Counted from the stretch's first letter, positions 8,391 to 17,479 are shown. The stretch is DNA of 52,656 bases from Aquimarina aquimarini (GCF_900299535.1 NZ_OMKE01000019.1:1-52656), one strand, 5' to 3'. Notes: generated by a model not told the origin, from the letters alone. Numbers and translations: made by a program.

Positions 8391-10775
8391 TTAAAACTGA
8401 AAACGATATCCAAAATCAGGAAAAAATCCAATTTGATCTACTTGATCCACTTGATTCGTCAAACGATTATATCGTCGTGTAAAAATATTCGCATTATTTG
8501 TTACATTTTGTAAGTCTATATAAAACTGATGAGAACGTTTCTTTGATGCACTATTTATTTTATATCCAAATTTCACATCCCATCTAACATAGTCATCATT
8601 TTGCTTACTAAAAGCACGTTCTTCTTGTAAAACCTCGAAACCCACTAATTGTGAGGCTTCCAAATTTACTGGTGTATAGTATCTCCCTCCAGATACTGTA
8701 ACCTTAGTATCAAAAAACAAGACATTCTTCTTCGCCTTACCTATTGTAAATTCCTTTCCCGCAAGAAGATTTAACACATACCCATTATTAAAAGGAGTAT
8801 TACGTTCTATCCCATCACTCCCTTTATATTTACTTTCAAACAATGAGGTAGTCAACAGCCCATAATATCCATCTCTAAAAAATTTTTCTAAAGTCAGTTC
8901 TATACCTTGATTATATCCCGTTCCTTCATTTACCAATGATACTCGATCATTTTCAAACCCAAAATCAGCTCCTTCATTTAATGAAGAATAGCTAGATAAA
9001 AAAGGCTCTACAGCGGCATTATCAATATCCTGATAATATGCCTCTATTTTACCTCTCCATCCTTTACTTATCTTCACATCATATCCTAACACATAATGAG
9101 TACTTCTCACAAAGTCTAAATCTCTATTTGTTTGCTTCAATGCTCCATTAATCTCTTCATTCAAAAACAATAGGGGTAGCGATACTGGTTGATGGTGTAT
9201 CCCATACCCCAGGCTAAAACGATGATTTTTGTCTATTTTATAATTTATTCCCGCTCTTGGTTCTATCACAAATTGCTCGTTTAAGCTACTGTATTGGCTA
9301 TGTACACCCGCATTTAATGTTAATTTCTTAGTAAGTCGAAATTGCCCTTGAATATATGGTTGAATAACCGTAAGCCCCTCATCTATATCTATAAAAGTAA
9401 ACAGATCAGGGTCTCCATCACCATTAATATCTGGCTGTTTTTCTCTGTCTCGTTGCACCGATTCTATTCCAAAATTCTCTATCAAGATTCCTGTTCGCAG
9501 TGTACTCTTACTACTCAGTTTAGAATTAAAAAGTGTAGAAAATGTAATTCTTGATTCAGTATTATCAGATTCGGTATATTTTATAATTCGTTCTTCTGCT
9601 GTATTTTTATTAATAAAACGATCTGCCTGAAACTCATTTGCTGCAAAAGATCTGGCGATTATAGTTTTCAAAAAAGAAGAATTCCCTATACTTACTTTAT
9701 GTTTTAACCCAATAACCCCAAAGCCAGAATCTGCAAATGAATTTTCATCTTCGGCAGCAAATAGATCATCCTCATCAATATCATCACCCACAAACTCAAT
9801 ATCAGAAAAACCTACGATTCCAAATAGTGAAAAATTACCTAATTTACTTTTACCAAAATCTATATTAAATGAAACATCGTAATAGTTAGGTATGGCAGAT
9901 GTACCTCCTGCTCCTATCCCTAATATACTCGTCATAGAGTATCTTCCTGAAACTAAAAACGATCCATTGTTTTTTCCTAAAGGTCCTTCTGCCATTGCTT
10001 CTAAACCACTAAAAACTCCTACTTGTCCCGTAAACTCATAGTCATCAATGTTACCTTTGCGAAATCCAAGATCAAACACTCCCCCAATCGCATTACCATA
10101 TTCTGATGGGAATGCAGATGTAATAAAATCTGAATTTTTTAAAAGATTTGGGTTTAATGCAGAAACAGGGCTTCCAGTAGTTCCCACAGTTGAAAAATGA
10201 TTTGGACTAGGAATAGGTATTCCTTCTAATCGCCATAATAAACCTACAGGAGAATTACCACGTATTACAATATCATTTCTACTATCATCAGGAGCAGAAA
10301 CTCCTGCGAAATTTGCAGCTAATCTACCTACATCACTTCTACCTCCAGAAAAACGAGTTACCTCTTCTACTCCAAATTGTCTCGCAGAAACAGAAGTAAG
10401 TTTATTTATAGCTTTAGCCTTACTTGTTTCTGAGGTAATAATAATCTCATCAAGCCGATCAAAGGCTTCTGTCAATGACACATTAACTGATGCATCTTTA
10501 CCAGAGGTCACTACAATATTTGGTAAGGTTACAGATTCAAAACCTATAAAACTCACTCGTATTGTTTGACGCCCCAGTGGCACGTTCTCTAATACAAAAT
10601 AGCCATCAATATCAGTTATTACACCTATAGCCTCTTCAACATTTAATAATTCGATTGTCGCCCCAGGTAAAGGGGCTTCTGATTGCCTATCAACAACAAA
10701 CCCTTTTACAATTCCAGTTTGAGCGCTTGTAATATATCCTAGTAATAGAACAAGTATAAAAGTGATTTTTTTCAT
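8391..10775 (-). CDS. TonB-dependent outer membrane receptor with CarboxypepD_reg-like domain
   Basis: 794 residues from the ATG at 10775; that Met begins a clean signal peptide (MKKITFILVLLLGYITSAQ), so I prefer it to the in-frame ATG eight codons upstream. After the signal comes an Ig-like carboxypeptidase-regulatory domain (GIVKGFVVDRQ to FIGFE, about 20-100), then a plug domain with IVIRGNSPVGLLWRLEGIPI, then a long beta-barrel ending in an aromatic residue (YRFQF). No SusD-like partner is adjacent, so it is not a standard glycan-uptake pair. The ligand is unknown. A LytS/LytTR pair is divergent from it with 264 bp between the chosen starts. Confidence 0.92.
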   Translation of the reverse strand: MKKITFILVLLLGYITSAQTGIVKGFVVDRQSEAPLPGATIELLNVEEAIGVITDIDGYFVLENVPLGRQTIRVSFIGFESVTLPNIVVTSGKDASVNVSLTEAFDRLDEIIITSETSKAKAINKLTSVSARQFGVEEVTRFSGGRSDVGRLAANFAGVSAPDDSRNDIVIRGNSPVGLLWRLEGIPIPSPNHFSTVGTTGSPVSALNPNLLKNSDFITSAFPSEYGNAIGGVFDLGFRKGNIDDYEFTGQVGVFSGLEAMAEGPLGKNNGSFLVSGRYSMTSILGIGAGGTSAIPNYYDVSFNIDFGKSKLGNFSLFGIVGFSDIEFVGDDIDEDDLFAAEDENSFADSGFGVIGLKHKVSIGNSSFLKTIIARSFAANEFQADRFINKNTAEERIIKYTESDNTESRITFSTLFNSKLSSKSTLRTGILIENFGIESVQRDREKQPDINGDGDPDLFTFIDIDEGLTVIQPYIQGQFRLTKKLTLNAGVHSQYSSLNEQFVIEPRAGINYKIDKNHRFSLGYGIHHQPVSLPLLFLNEEINGALKQTNRDLDFVRSTHYVLGYDVKISKGWRGKIEAYYQDIDNAAVEPFLSSYSSLNEGADFGFENDRVSLVNEGTGYNQGIELTLEKFFRDGYYGLLTTSLFESKYKGSDGIERNTPFNNGYVLNLLAGKEFTIGKAKKNVLFFDTKVTVSGGRYYTPVNLEASQLVGFEVLQEERAFSKQNDDYVRWDVKFGYKINSASKKRSHQFYIDLQNVTNNANIFTRRYNRLTNQVDQVDQIGFFPDFGYRFQF

Positions 10776-11038
10776 AATTTGATTACTAATTTTAATCAAA
10801 ACTGTAATTTCTTTTGGAGTGGTGAAAACAGAAAATATCGAATTGGGATTTTTATGATTGAATTGCCAAAAATAAACTTGAGTGATAGGTTATAGAGTGA
10901 TACATATAGAATATCTATTTAATCTTTATCTATAACAATTCAATTCTTAATTCGACAATTGAGAGTAACTATAAACAATTAGTACCTATCTGTTATGTAT
11001 ATTTACCGCACTATGTCTAGAAAATTACTAGTAATCAA

Positions 11039-12124
11039 ATGATCTCAAAAACATATCTAAAGAAATTCACATTACGTTTTCTAACTATGAATGTGATTTA
11101 TTTTCTTGCCAAATCAACTGTTGATCATGATGATACTATTACTGTCATTGACCCTACAAGTATATTTTATTACTGTAGTTCTTTTTTTCTTTTGATGTTG
11201 GTTTGGGAAACTAATGATTGGCTAATAAGAAAAGAGACTAAATCTTATTCAGATAAAACTCTTGATATAAATAGTGGAATTAAAATCATTACTACAAACA
11301 TGGTTATTTTTATTCCGATTGCGGCTTTTATATACTACCTAGGTATTTTCCATTTCAATCATATTTGTGAAATCTATGTTGATACTCCTTGGTTATTATT
11401 CAGAATAGATATTCTTAGAGCTATTTTATTAGCTTTTGTTGTTATTATTTTTAATCTTTTTTACTATTCCTTAGAACAAAAAAAAGAGTTAGAGAATAAG
11501 ATGGATCGATTAAAAAAAGAAATGATCACTTCTAAGTATAAGTCATTAAAAGAACAAATTAGTCCTCATTTTTTATTCAATAGCCTAAACACTCTTACAT
11601 CTCTAATGTATGAAGACAGAGATCTTGCTTCTGATTTTGTATCAAGATTAGCAACATGTTATCGATATATTCTTGATAATCGAGAAGAAGACCTAGTGAG
11701 CCTAGAAAAAGAGCTTAATTTTTTGGATTCTTTTATATTTATGATGAATATTAGGCATGAGGGAGCGTTACGTATTAAAACCAATATATCTATCAACTCA
11801 AAAGAATATATAATACCTACATTATCCTTACAAATGCTTGTTGAGAACGCATTAAAACATAATTATTATTCTAAAGAGAAACCTTTAGAAATTAATATTG
11901 TTACCACAGATAACCATACTATTATAATTAAGAATAATCTACACATAAGAAAACAAGACAAAGAATCAACGCAACTAGGACTTAAAAACATATCAAACAG
12001 ATATTCTTTTTACACTGATAAGGAGATCATAATAACGTCTGATAACACACACTTTATGGTTGCCATTCCCTTATTACCAAAAAACATAAAAGAAAGTACA
12101 ATAGTAAAAGCTTTACAGAAATGA
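11039..12124 (+). CDS. LytS-type sensor histidine kinase
   Basis: 361 residues. Four membrane segments in the first 145 residues with almost no periplasmic loop, a short coiled coil (EQKKELENKMDRLKKEM), then the His_kinase domain of the LytS/YehU type: KEQISPHFLFNSLNTL with phospho-acceptor His177. The ATPase part has VENALKHN (N box) and LGLKNISNRY (G box). The stop overlaps the next gene as ATGA, so kinase and regulator are translationally coupled. The stimulus is unknown; a membrane-embedded sensor without an external domain suggests a lipid, redox or internal signal. Confidence 0.92.
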   Translation: MISKTYLKKFTLRFLTMNVIYFLAKSTVDHDDTITVIDPTSIFYYCSSFFLLMLVWETNDWLIRKETKSYSDKTLDINSGIKIITTNMVIFIPIAAFIYYLGIFHFNHICEIYVDTPWLLFRIDILRAILLAFVVIIFNLFYYSLEQKKELENKMDRLKKEMITSKYKSLKEQISPHFLFNSLNTLTSLMYEDRDLASDFVSRLATCYRYILDNREEDLVSLEKELNFLDSFIFMMNIRHEGALRIKTNISINSKEYIIPTLSLQMLVENALKHNYYSKEKPLEINIVTTDNHTIIIKNNLHIRKQDKESTQLGLKNISNRYSFYTDKEIIITSDNTHFMVAIPLLPKNIKESTIVKALQK

Positions 12125-12879
12125 CTGCAGTAATTGTTGAAGATGAAAATATTGCCTCAAGGCGTTTAGCCAATCTTATAAAAGAACTGGCTCCAGAAAT
12201 AGAAATTACCGCCCAGATCACTTCTGTTGAAAACTGGGAAGATTGGTTTAAGAATAATTTATTACCTGATTTACTGTTTCTAGACATTCAATTAAATGAT
12301 GGATATGGATTTGACATCTTAGATAGTATAGAGGATCACCCTCCTGTAATATTTACTACTGCATTTAATGAATATGCTATAAGAGGTTTTAAGTACAATG
12401 GATTAGATTACCTCTTGAAACCTATAGTCAAAGAAGATTTAAAAAACGCATTGGCAAAATACCAGAAAAACATTGCTCGTATTAACAAACCTAAAGTCGA
12501 AGATAAATTTGAGCACATCAAAAACTTATTCGCCAAAGAATATAAACGTCGATTTATGGTTAAAATAGGGAACCAATTTAGCACTTTTGATGTAGATGAT
12601 ATTGCTTATTTTAAATCGCATGAAGGGGTTATTTTCTTATATTCTCATACTGGTAAACAATATCCAATAGAATATACTATCGATCAGCTTGAGGATATTC
12701 TAAATCCTATTCATTTTTTCAGGATCAACAGGAAATTTATGATTTCTGTAAAAGCAGTAATAGAAATTCATAGTTATTTCAACAGTAGATTACTTATAAA
12801 ACTACATCCAATTTGTGATGAACAAATTATTGTTTCCAGAGAACGTACTTCTAATTTTAAAAAGTGGCTGGATCTTTAA
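12121..12879 (+). CDS. LytTR-family response regulator
   Basis: 252 residues. Receiver domain 1-120 with the acidic pair E7/D8, phospho-acceptor Asp55 in LLFLDIQL, Thr in FTTAF and Lys in YLLKPI. Residues 138-252 are a LytTR DNA-binding domain (KIGNQFSTFDVDDIAYFKSHEG, then RINRKFMISVKAV). LytTR proteins bind pairs of direct repeats about 10 bp apart. It is the cognate partner of the kinase with which it overlaps by 4 nt. A strong terminator follows at 12891. Confidence 0.94.
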   Translation: MTAVIVEDENIASRRLANLIKELAPEIEITAQITSVENWEDWFKNNLLPDLLFLDIQLNDGYGFDILDSIEDHPPVIFTTAFNEYAIRGFKYNGLDYLLKPIVKEDLKNALAKYQKNIARINKPKVEDKFEHIKNLFAKEYKRRFMVKIGNQFSTFDVDDIAYFKSHEGVIFLYSHTGKQYPIEYTIDQLEDILNPIHFFRINRKFMISVKAVIEIHSYFNSRLLIKLHPICDEQIIVSRERTSNFKKWLDL

Positions 12880-12890
12880 TTGTATATCAA

Positions 12891-12921
12891 AAAAAACGCC
12901 TTTTATAAAAAGGCGTTTTTT
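12891..12921. terminator. Bidirectional intrinsic terminator, copy 1 of a duplicated sequence
   Basis: Stem ACGCCTTTT / AAAAGGCGT flanked by A and T runs, between the LytTR gene (+) and the ribbon-helix-helix gene (-). The 29 nt from 12891 to 12919 recur without change at 14095-14123. Confidence 0.88.
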
Positions 12922-12925
12922 ATAA

Positions 12926-13108
12926 TCATTCTAATTCTTCTGAACCTGAGTCTTTTTTAGATTTTAATCGTTTAGCATCTTTAAGACTTTTATGGATCAT
13001 CCATTCTAATTGTCCATTAACACTACGAAACTCATCATCTGCCCATTTTTCAATTAACTTGAAAGTTTCGGGATCAATTCTTAAGACAAACGATTTTTTT
13101 TTACTCAT
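12926..13108 (-). CDS. Small ribbon-helix-helix (Arc-like) DNA-binding protein
   Basis: 60 residues. KKSFVLRIDPETFKLIEKWADDE is the beta strand and first helix of an Arc/MetJ-type fold, followed by RSVNGQLEWMIHKSL, the usual second helix, and a charged tail. It starts 3 nt after the SPFH gene, so the two are in one operon. In form it resembles an antitoxin, but no toxin is present; a regulatory role for the operon is more likely. Confidence 0.8.
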   Translation of the reverse strand: MSKKKSFVLRIDPETFKLIEKWADDEFRSVNGQLEWMIHKSLKDAKRLKSKKDSGSEELE

Positions 13109-13111
13109 ATA

Positions 13112-13966
13112 TTATGCATGTAATGTTCCTGCATTAATTACAGGAGTTGCTTCTTTATCTCCACACAAAACAACCATTAGATTACTTACCATAGATGCTT
13201 TTTTATCATCATCAAAATCGATAATACCATCAGAAGACAGTTTAGTTAATGCGTCTTCTACCATACCCACAGCTCCTTCTACTATCTTTTTACGAGCCGC
13301 TACAATAGCAACTGCTTGCTGTCTTTTCAGCATAGAACTTGCAATTTCAGGGGCATATGCTAAATACCCTATTCTCGCTTCCATCACTTTTATTCCCGCA
13401 ATGGCAAGACGTTCAGTAATTTCATTTTCTAGAGCTTCATTTACTTCCCTCATACCAGATAACAAAGTAATTTCATGCTCGCCCTCTGCGAAATTATCAT
13501 AAGGATAAGAACCCGCTAGTTTTCTTACAGCAGCATCCGTTTGTACTCTAACAAATTCTTCATATTGATCCACATCAAAAGCAGCCTTATATGTATCTTC
13601 TACCTTCCACACCAAAATTACATTAATCAAAATCGGATTACCAATTTTATCATTTACTTTTACTCGTTCACTATAAAAATTTCTTGCTCGTAATGAAATT
13701 CTCTGTTTGGTATAAAAAGGATTTGCCCAAAAGAATCCATTCTTTTTAATTGTTCCTTTATATGCTCCAAAAAGCACTAATACCTTAGAACTATTAGGAT
13801 TCACAATAAAAAACCCTTTTGCAATAAAAACTACTGCAACCAGTAAAACTAAAAACAAATAATTGGTTAAGATGGTAACTCCTACTATCATCATCAGTAT
13901 CAAAACTAATAATATACCTAATACTACATAACCATTATTTGCTTTTATTTCATTTTCGTTTTTCAT
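13112..13966 (-). CDS. SPFH/band 7 (stomatin-like) membrane protein
   Basis: 284 residues. Two close membrane segments (about 14-55), then the SPFH domain starting FIVNPNSSKVLVLFGAYKGTIKKNGFFW, and a helical region containing SMLKRQQAVAIVAARKKIVEGAVGMVEDAL. Proteins of this family form rings that organise membrane microdomains and often modulate proteases. There is no NfeD partner here; the partner in the operon is instead a ribbon-helix-helix protein 3 nt downstream. Confidence 0.9.
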   Translation of the reverse strand: MKNENEIKANNGYVVLGILLVLILMMIVGVTILTNYLFLVLLVAVVFIAKGFFIVNPNSSKVLVLFGAYKGTIKKNGFFWANPFYTKQRISLRARNFYSERVKVNDKIGNPILINVILVWKVEDTYKAAFDVDQYEEFVRVQTDAAVRKLAGSYPYDNFAEGEHEITLLSGMREVNEALENEITERLAIAGIKVMEARIGYLAYAPEIASSMLKRQQAVAIVAARKKIVEGAVGMVEDALTKLSSDGIIDFDDDKKASMVSNLMVVLCGDKEATPVINAGTLHA

Positions 13967-14094
13967 AATAATATCATTTTGATATCACAATAATACAAAA
14001 AAAATAATTTATAAACATATTTAGATCCATAAAAATGTAATTAATCTTTAAAAGAAAAACAGTTAAATAAATTATAGGGTGATTTCATAAAAGC

Positions 14095-14123
14095 AAAAAA
14101 CGCCTTTTATAAAAAGGCGTTTT
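14095..14123 (-). terminator. Intrinsic terminator of hsp20, copy 2 of a duplicated sequence
   Basis: Same 29 nt as at 12891-12919, 37 nt after the hsp20 stop. It separates hsp20 from the SPFH gene. The stem is ACGCCTTTT / AAAAGGCGT with flanking A and T runs. Confidence 0.85.
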
Positions 14124-14160
14124 CACAACATTAATTAACTAAATAAAATCTCAAATCCAA

Positions 14161-14595
14161 TTATAGGATCTCAATCAACCTTTTGGGTTGTACTTTTGCT
14201 TCTTCTTTTTTAGGGAGCTTTACAAATAATACTCCATTTTCATAAGAAGCTTCAATTTGATTCACATTTACTGTTTCTGGTAAATCGAACGCTCTTTTGA
14301 ATGTGCTATAGCTAAACTCTTTTCGGGTGTATTCACTAGAATCTTTTGTTTCTTTTTCTGATGTAGATTGAGATGAAATAGTTAGCACATTATTATCTAA
14401 TTCTAGATTAAAACTTTCTTTAACAAGCCCTGGAGCTGCAAGCTCTACTTTGAATTCTTCTTCTGTCTCTTTGACATTGACCGCAGGAGTATTAACACCT
14501 ATTTTATTGGTATTTGTTGTTCCTCCTAACCAATCCGTTGTAAAGAAATCATCAAAAAGGAAAGGTAATCTGTCTGTTCTTTTTAGTAAACTCAT
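14161..14595 (-). CDS. Hsp20/alpha-crystallin small heat-shock protein
   Basis: 144 residues. The alpha-crystallin domain spans about 35-130, with the conserved AxxxNG-like ASYENGVLFVKLPK and the PAVNVKETEEEFKVELAAPGL strand. The C-terminal IXI-type anchor appears as RLIEIL. ATP-independent holdase. Single gene with its own terminator (14095). Two equal palindromes 40 bp apart lie 74-126 bp upstream (14669-14720) and may be operator sites. Confidence 0.93.
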   Translation of the reverse strand: MSLLKRTDRLPFLFDDFFTTDWLGGTTNTNKIGVNTPAVNVKETEEEFKVELAAPGLVKESFNLELDNNVLTISSQSTSEKETKDSSEYTRKEFSYSTFKRAFDLPETVNVNQIEASYENGVLFVKLPKKEEAKVQPKRLIEIL

Positions 14596-14668
14596 TGTTT
14601 TATTTTTTTAAGTTATTTAAAATCATATTTACAATGAGTACATATCAATTTGGATTCCAACACAAAAT

Positions 14669-14720
14669 AAATGACATTTTGACCGATTCACATAACGAAA
14701 ATAAGACAAAATGACATTTT
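14669..14720 (-). promoter_or_regulatory. Paired palindromes upstream of hsp20
   Basis: AAATG-A-CATTT occurs at 14669-14679 and again at 14709-14719, extended there to AAAATGACATTTT. Each is a palindrome around one central base, and the copies are exactly 40 bp apart, near four helical turns. This suits two dimers of a regulator on one face of DNA. It is not CIRCE. Regulator unknown. Confidence 0.45.
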
Positions 14721-14794
14721 TGTTTACTATATATTGACAAAAGTTCACTCAAAACCCAACTAAGTATCTCTGAATATTTTATCAAACAACAAAA

Positions 14795-14824
14795 AGCCTG
14801 AAAATACTACTAGATTTTCAGGCT
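14795..14824 (-). terminator. Intrinsic terminator after the TerB-like gene
   Basis: Perfect 11-bp stem AGCCTGAAAAT / ATTTTCAGGCT with an 8-nt loop, 78 nt past the stop of the TerB-like gene. On the minus strand the stem runs into a T-rich stretch. Confidence 0.75.
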
Positions 14825-14901
14825 TCTATTTTTGAATTAAAATCACAAGATCGTCACTATTTTATCTCTAATAAAATAGCCTATCAAATCCTATTATTTG
14901 T

Positions 14902-15303
14902 TTAATTATAAAATGTAGTAAAAATAGCTATCAACTCCTTTGGCGGGATTACTTTATTAGGATATTCATGCATCTTTTCAAGAACAGTATCTACAGCTTC
15001 TAATCGCAAGCCCATTTTTAACCCCATATCTTTAATTGCTTGAATTTCTAATGGAGAAGCCTCCTGATCTATATTCATCAATAAAACCAATCTATGAAAC
15101 TGAAGAATCCTTTGTGATTCTGGTTGTAAGCTTTTTTTCTCAACCTCTCCTTTCATCAAAAAGTCTACTTCTTCTTTTTCTATTCCGAGCTGTGATGCTA
15201 CTGCTACAATAAAATTATACTCTTGTTCTTTAAAATTTTTATCCGCTTTTGCAAACTGTATCATCTCAGAAAGCAAGCTTAATTTCTCATCTTTACTATG
15301 CAT
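14902..15303 (-). CDS. TerB-like helical protein
   Basis: 133 residues from the ATG at 15303, which I prefer to the frame's first ATG at 15345 because SKDEKLSLLSEMIQFAKADKNFKEQE is where TerB-type domains begin. All-helical, with the acidic metal-binding look of TerB (ADKNFKEQEYNFI), ending in AIFTTFYN. TerB-like proteins often work with membrane stress systems, but no ter gene is nearby. Short single gene, terminator at 14795. Confidence 0.65.
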   Translation of the reverse strand: MHSKDEKLSLLSEMIQFAKADKNFKEQEYNFIVAVASQLGIEKEEVDFLMKGEVEKKSLQPESQRILQFHRLVLLMNIDQEASPLEIQAIKDMGLKMGLRLEAVDTVLEKMHEYPNKVIPPKELIAIFTTFYN

Positions 15304-15405
15304 AAACCAATTACTTTTACTCGAAAATAATAAAATTTCCTGCAATTCAACACTTTTCTTCTAATCCTACCTTATATTTTCATCTTATTTTACATTTAAA
15401 ACATA

Positions 15406-15413
15406 TACCTTTG
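15406..15413 (+). promoter_or_regulatory. -7 box immediately before the DUF1456 gene
   Basis: TACCTTTG matches TAnnTTTG exactly and ends 4 nt before the ATG at 15418. Initiation about 5-7 nt downstream would put the transcript start at or next to the start codon. No good -33 TTTG is visible. Confidence 0.45.
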
Positions 15414-15417
15414 CCCT

Positions 15418-15684
15418 ATGGGTTTAACAAACAATGACATTTTCAAAAAACTAAGAGTTGCACATAAATTAAGGGATGATGATATTATAAAGATATGCTC
15501 ATTAGTTGATTTTAAAGTTACCAAAAGCGAACTAGGAGCTATGTTTAGAAATGAGAATCATCCTAAATACATGGAGTGTGGTGATCAGATTTTGCGTAAT
15601 TTCTTAAATGGATTAGTTATCCACCTAAGAGGACCAATGCCGAAAAAAGAGAAGCCTATTCCTAAAAATAAGAAGACAGACTAA
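15418..15684 (+). CDS. DUF1456 (YehS-like) protein, single-repeat form
   Basis: 88 residues. LTNNDIFKKLRVAHKLRDDDIIKICSLV, then FRNENHPKYMECGDQILRNFLNGL, is one DUF1456 repeat; E. coli YehS has two in about 156 residues, so this is a half-length form with a basic tail. Function unknown. It may be translated from a leaderless transcript, since a -7 box ends 4 nt before the ATG. The methyltransferase gene follows in the same direction 81 nt later. Confidence 0.85.
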   Translation: MGLTNNDIFKKLRVAHKLRDDDIIKICSLVDFKVTKSELGAMFRNENHPKYMECGDQILRNFLNGLVIHLRGPMPKKEKPIPKNKKTD

Positions 15685-15765
15685 CGTTTTTTACTTCAAA
15701 ATAAATGCTTAATTTGGTTAGTGAGAGTATTTTTTCTCATTAACCACTTAATTCAAGTATTTATT

Positions 15766-17364
15766 ATGCTCACTGTTTCCGAAAAACAATTATTCAGAGA
15801 AGAACTTTTCCGTCATCTGGATGGGATTGCCGTGGCTCCTGTTGCTTATTCTCTCTTAAAAAACAAGATTATTGATTTCCTTCTTTCTAACAAAGAAGCT
15901 TCAATTTCTCATATAGCAAGTCTAAACAACATCAATGAAGGCTACTTAAATGTTGCATTACGAATACTAAGCTCTCAGGGTTGGCTGGACTACAAAATAA
16001 ACAACAATGAGGTTTTCATAAAACTCAACAAGCTATCTACAATAGCGTTTAGCCATATACATCTATATAAAGATGTTGTTGAGTTATTAGAATATTCCGG
16101 TAAATTTCATCCAAGAAAATTCGAGTTAGAACCGTTTCACAAACTAGAACAACTATTCAAAAAACATAAAAATCGTTTTGATCTTCCCATATCACAAAAC
16201 GACACTATTACATTAATACAAAACCAAATACTTAAACATATTGAAGGCACCCTAGTTGGCCCCACAATAGTACATTTAGGCATGGGAGGTATGTTTCATA
16301 AATATTTTATGGAAGCTTCTTTTAGCCCTGAAGAATACCATAAATTCCCTAAAAGTTTCGACACCATCCTCTCTTTTTTAAGTTACTTAGGCTGGTTTAG
16401 TAAATCAAATGGAAATTACACATTTACTGATAAGGGTTTATTTTTTGCTAAAAGAGCGTCTGCTTACGGGGTTACTGTTTCCTATATCCCTATGTTTAGG
16501 CAAATGGATTCTTTATTATTTGGAAACCCCAATATACTATGGGAATCCAAATCTGGCACAGAAACACATGTAGACAGAGAGATGAATGTTTGGGGTAGCG
16601 GCGGGGCTCATGCTACATATTTTAAAAAAATTGACGAAATCATCATTAGCATATTCAATAAACCTTTGGATCAACAACCAAAAGGAATCTTGGATATGGG
16701 ATGTGGTAATGGCGCTTTTTTAATTCATCTTTTTGAAGTTATTGCCTCCAAAACATTACGAGGAAAACATCTAGACGATTACCCTTTATTTCTGGTTGGT
16801 GCCGATTACAATAAAGCCGCATTAAAAGTTACAAGAGCCAATCTTATTCAGGCAGATATTTGGGCAAAAGTGATTTGGGGAGATATTAGCGACCCAGATC
16901 TGCTTCAAAAAAATCTAAAAGATGACTATGCCATTGAATTAAAAGATTTATTATCTGTAAGAACTTTCCTTGATCATAACAGGATATGGAGTGCTCCTTC
17001 TTCCCCTATAGATGCCCCTAGTGCGTCTACTGGCGCATTTGCATACCGCGGAAAACGATTAAATAACGATGATGTAGAACGCAATCTAAAGGATCATTTT
17101 ACAAAATGGAAAAAACATATTACGCGCTACGGTTTAATTATTATAGAACTGCATACGATCTCTCCTACACTTACGGCAAAAAATATTGGCAAAACAGCTG
17201 CTACAGCATATGATGCTACGCATGGTTTTTCTGATCAATACATCCTAGAAATAGATGCTTTTTTGAAAGTGCTAGATGAAGTTGGCCTGCAGAGTGATAA
17301 AAAGTATTTCTCAAAATATCCCGATTCAGATTTAGCAACAGTAAGCATCAACTATATTATTTAA
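15766..17364 (+). CDS. SAM-dependent methyltransferase with N-terminal winged-helix region
   Basis: 532 residues from the ATG at 15766; an in-frame GTG at 15721 would add a hydrophobic tail that fits nothing. Two similar winged-helix segments come first (about 25-90: HIASLNNINEGYLNVALRIL; about 190-240: FDTILSFLSYLGWF), as in plant and polyketide O-methyltransferases. A class I SAM-binding domain follows, with motif I DMGCGNG at residues 310-316. The layout recalls the AprA-type methyltransferases of natural-product pathways, from memory and not checked. No biosynthetic neighbours exist, so the substrate is open. Ends before a shared terminator at 17480. Confidence 0.75.
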   Translation: MLTVSEKQLFREELFRHLDGIAVAPVAYSLLKNKIIDFLLSNKEASISHIASLNNINEGYLNVALRILSSQGWLDYKINNNEVFIKLNKLSTIAFSHIHLYKDVVELLEYSGKFHPRKFELEPFHKLEQLFKKHKNRFDLPISQNDTITLIQNQILKHIEGTLVGPTIVHLGMGGMFHKYFMEASFSPEEYHKFPKSFDTILSFLSYLGWFSKSNGNYTFTDKGLFFAKRASAYGVTVSYIPMFRQMDSLLFGNPNILWESKSGTETHVDREMNVWGSGGAHATYFKKIDEIIISIFNKPLDQQPKGILDMGCGNGAFLIHLFEVIASKTLRGKHLDDYPLFLVGADYNKAALKVTRANLIQADIWAKVIWGDISDPDLLQKNLKDDYAIELKDLLSVRTFLDHNRIWSAPSSPIDAPSASTGAFAYRGKRLNNDDVERNLKDHFTKWKKHITRYGLIIIELHTISPTLTAKNIGKTAATAYDATHGFSDQYILEIDAFLKVLDEVGLQSDKKYFSKYPDSDLATVSINYII

Positions 17365-17479
17365 CCTCGCTTTATCAAATACAATACTTTTTTTCGCCTA
17401 TGCAAAGAAGAAAAAATAACTGATTTTCTTTTTACAGAAAACTCAAAATATAACTAGTATAAAATCTATAGTTAATAAA

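Noticed and set aside
13059..13502. 147-residue open frame on the plus strand
   Set aside because: Antisense to the SPFH and ribbon-helix-helix genes, which have clear domains; the frame's composition is a shadow.
15721..15765. GTG start for the methyltransferase
   Set aside because: Adds 15 hydrophobic residues that fit neither a signal peptide nor the family; ATG at 15766 is better.
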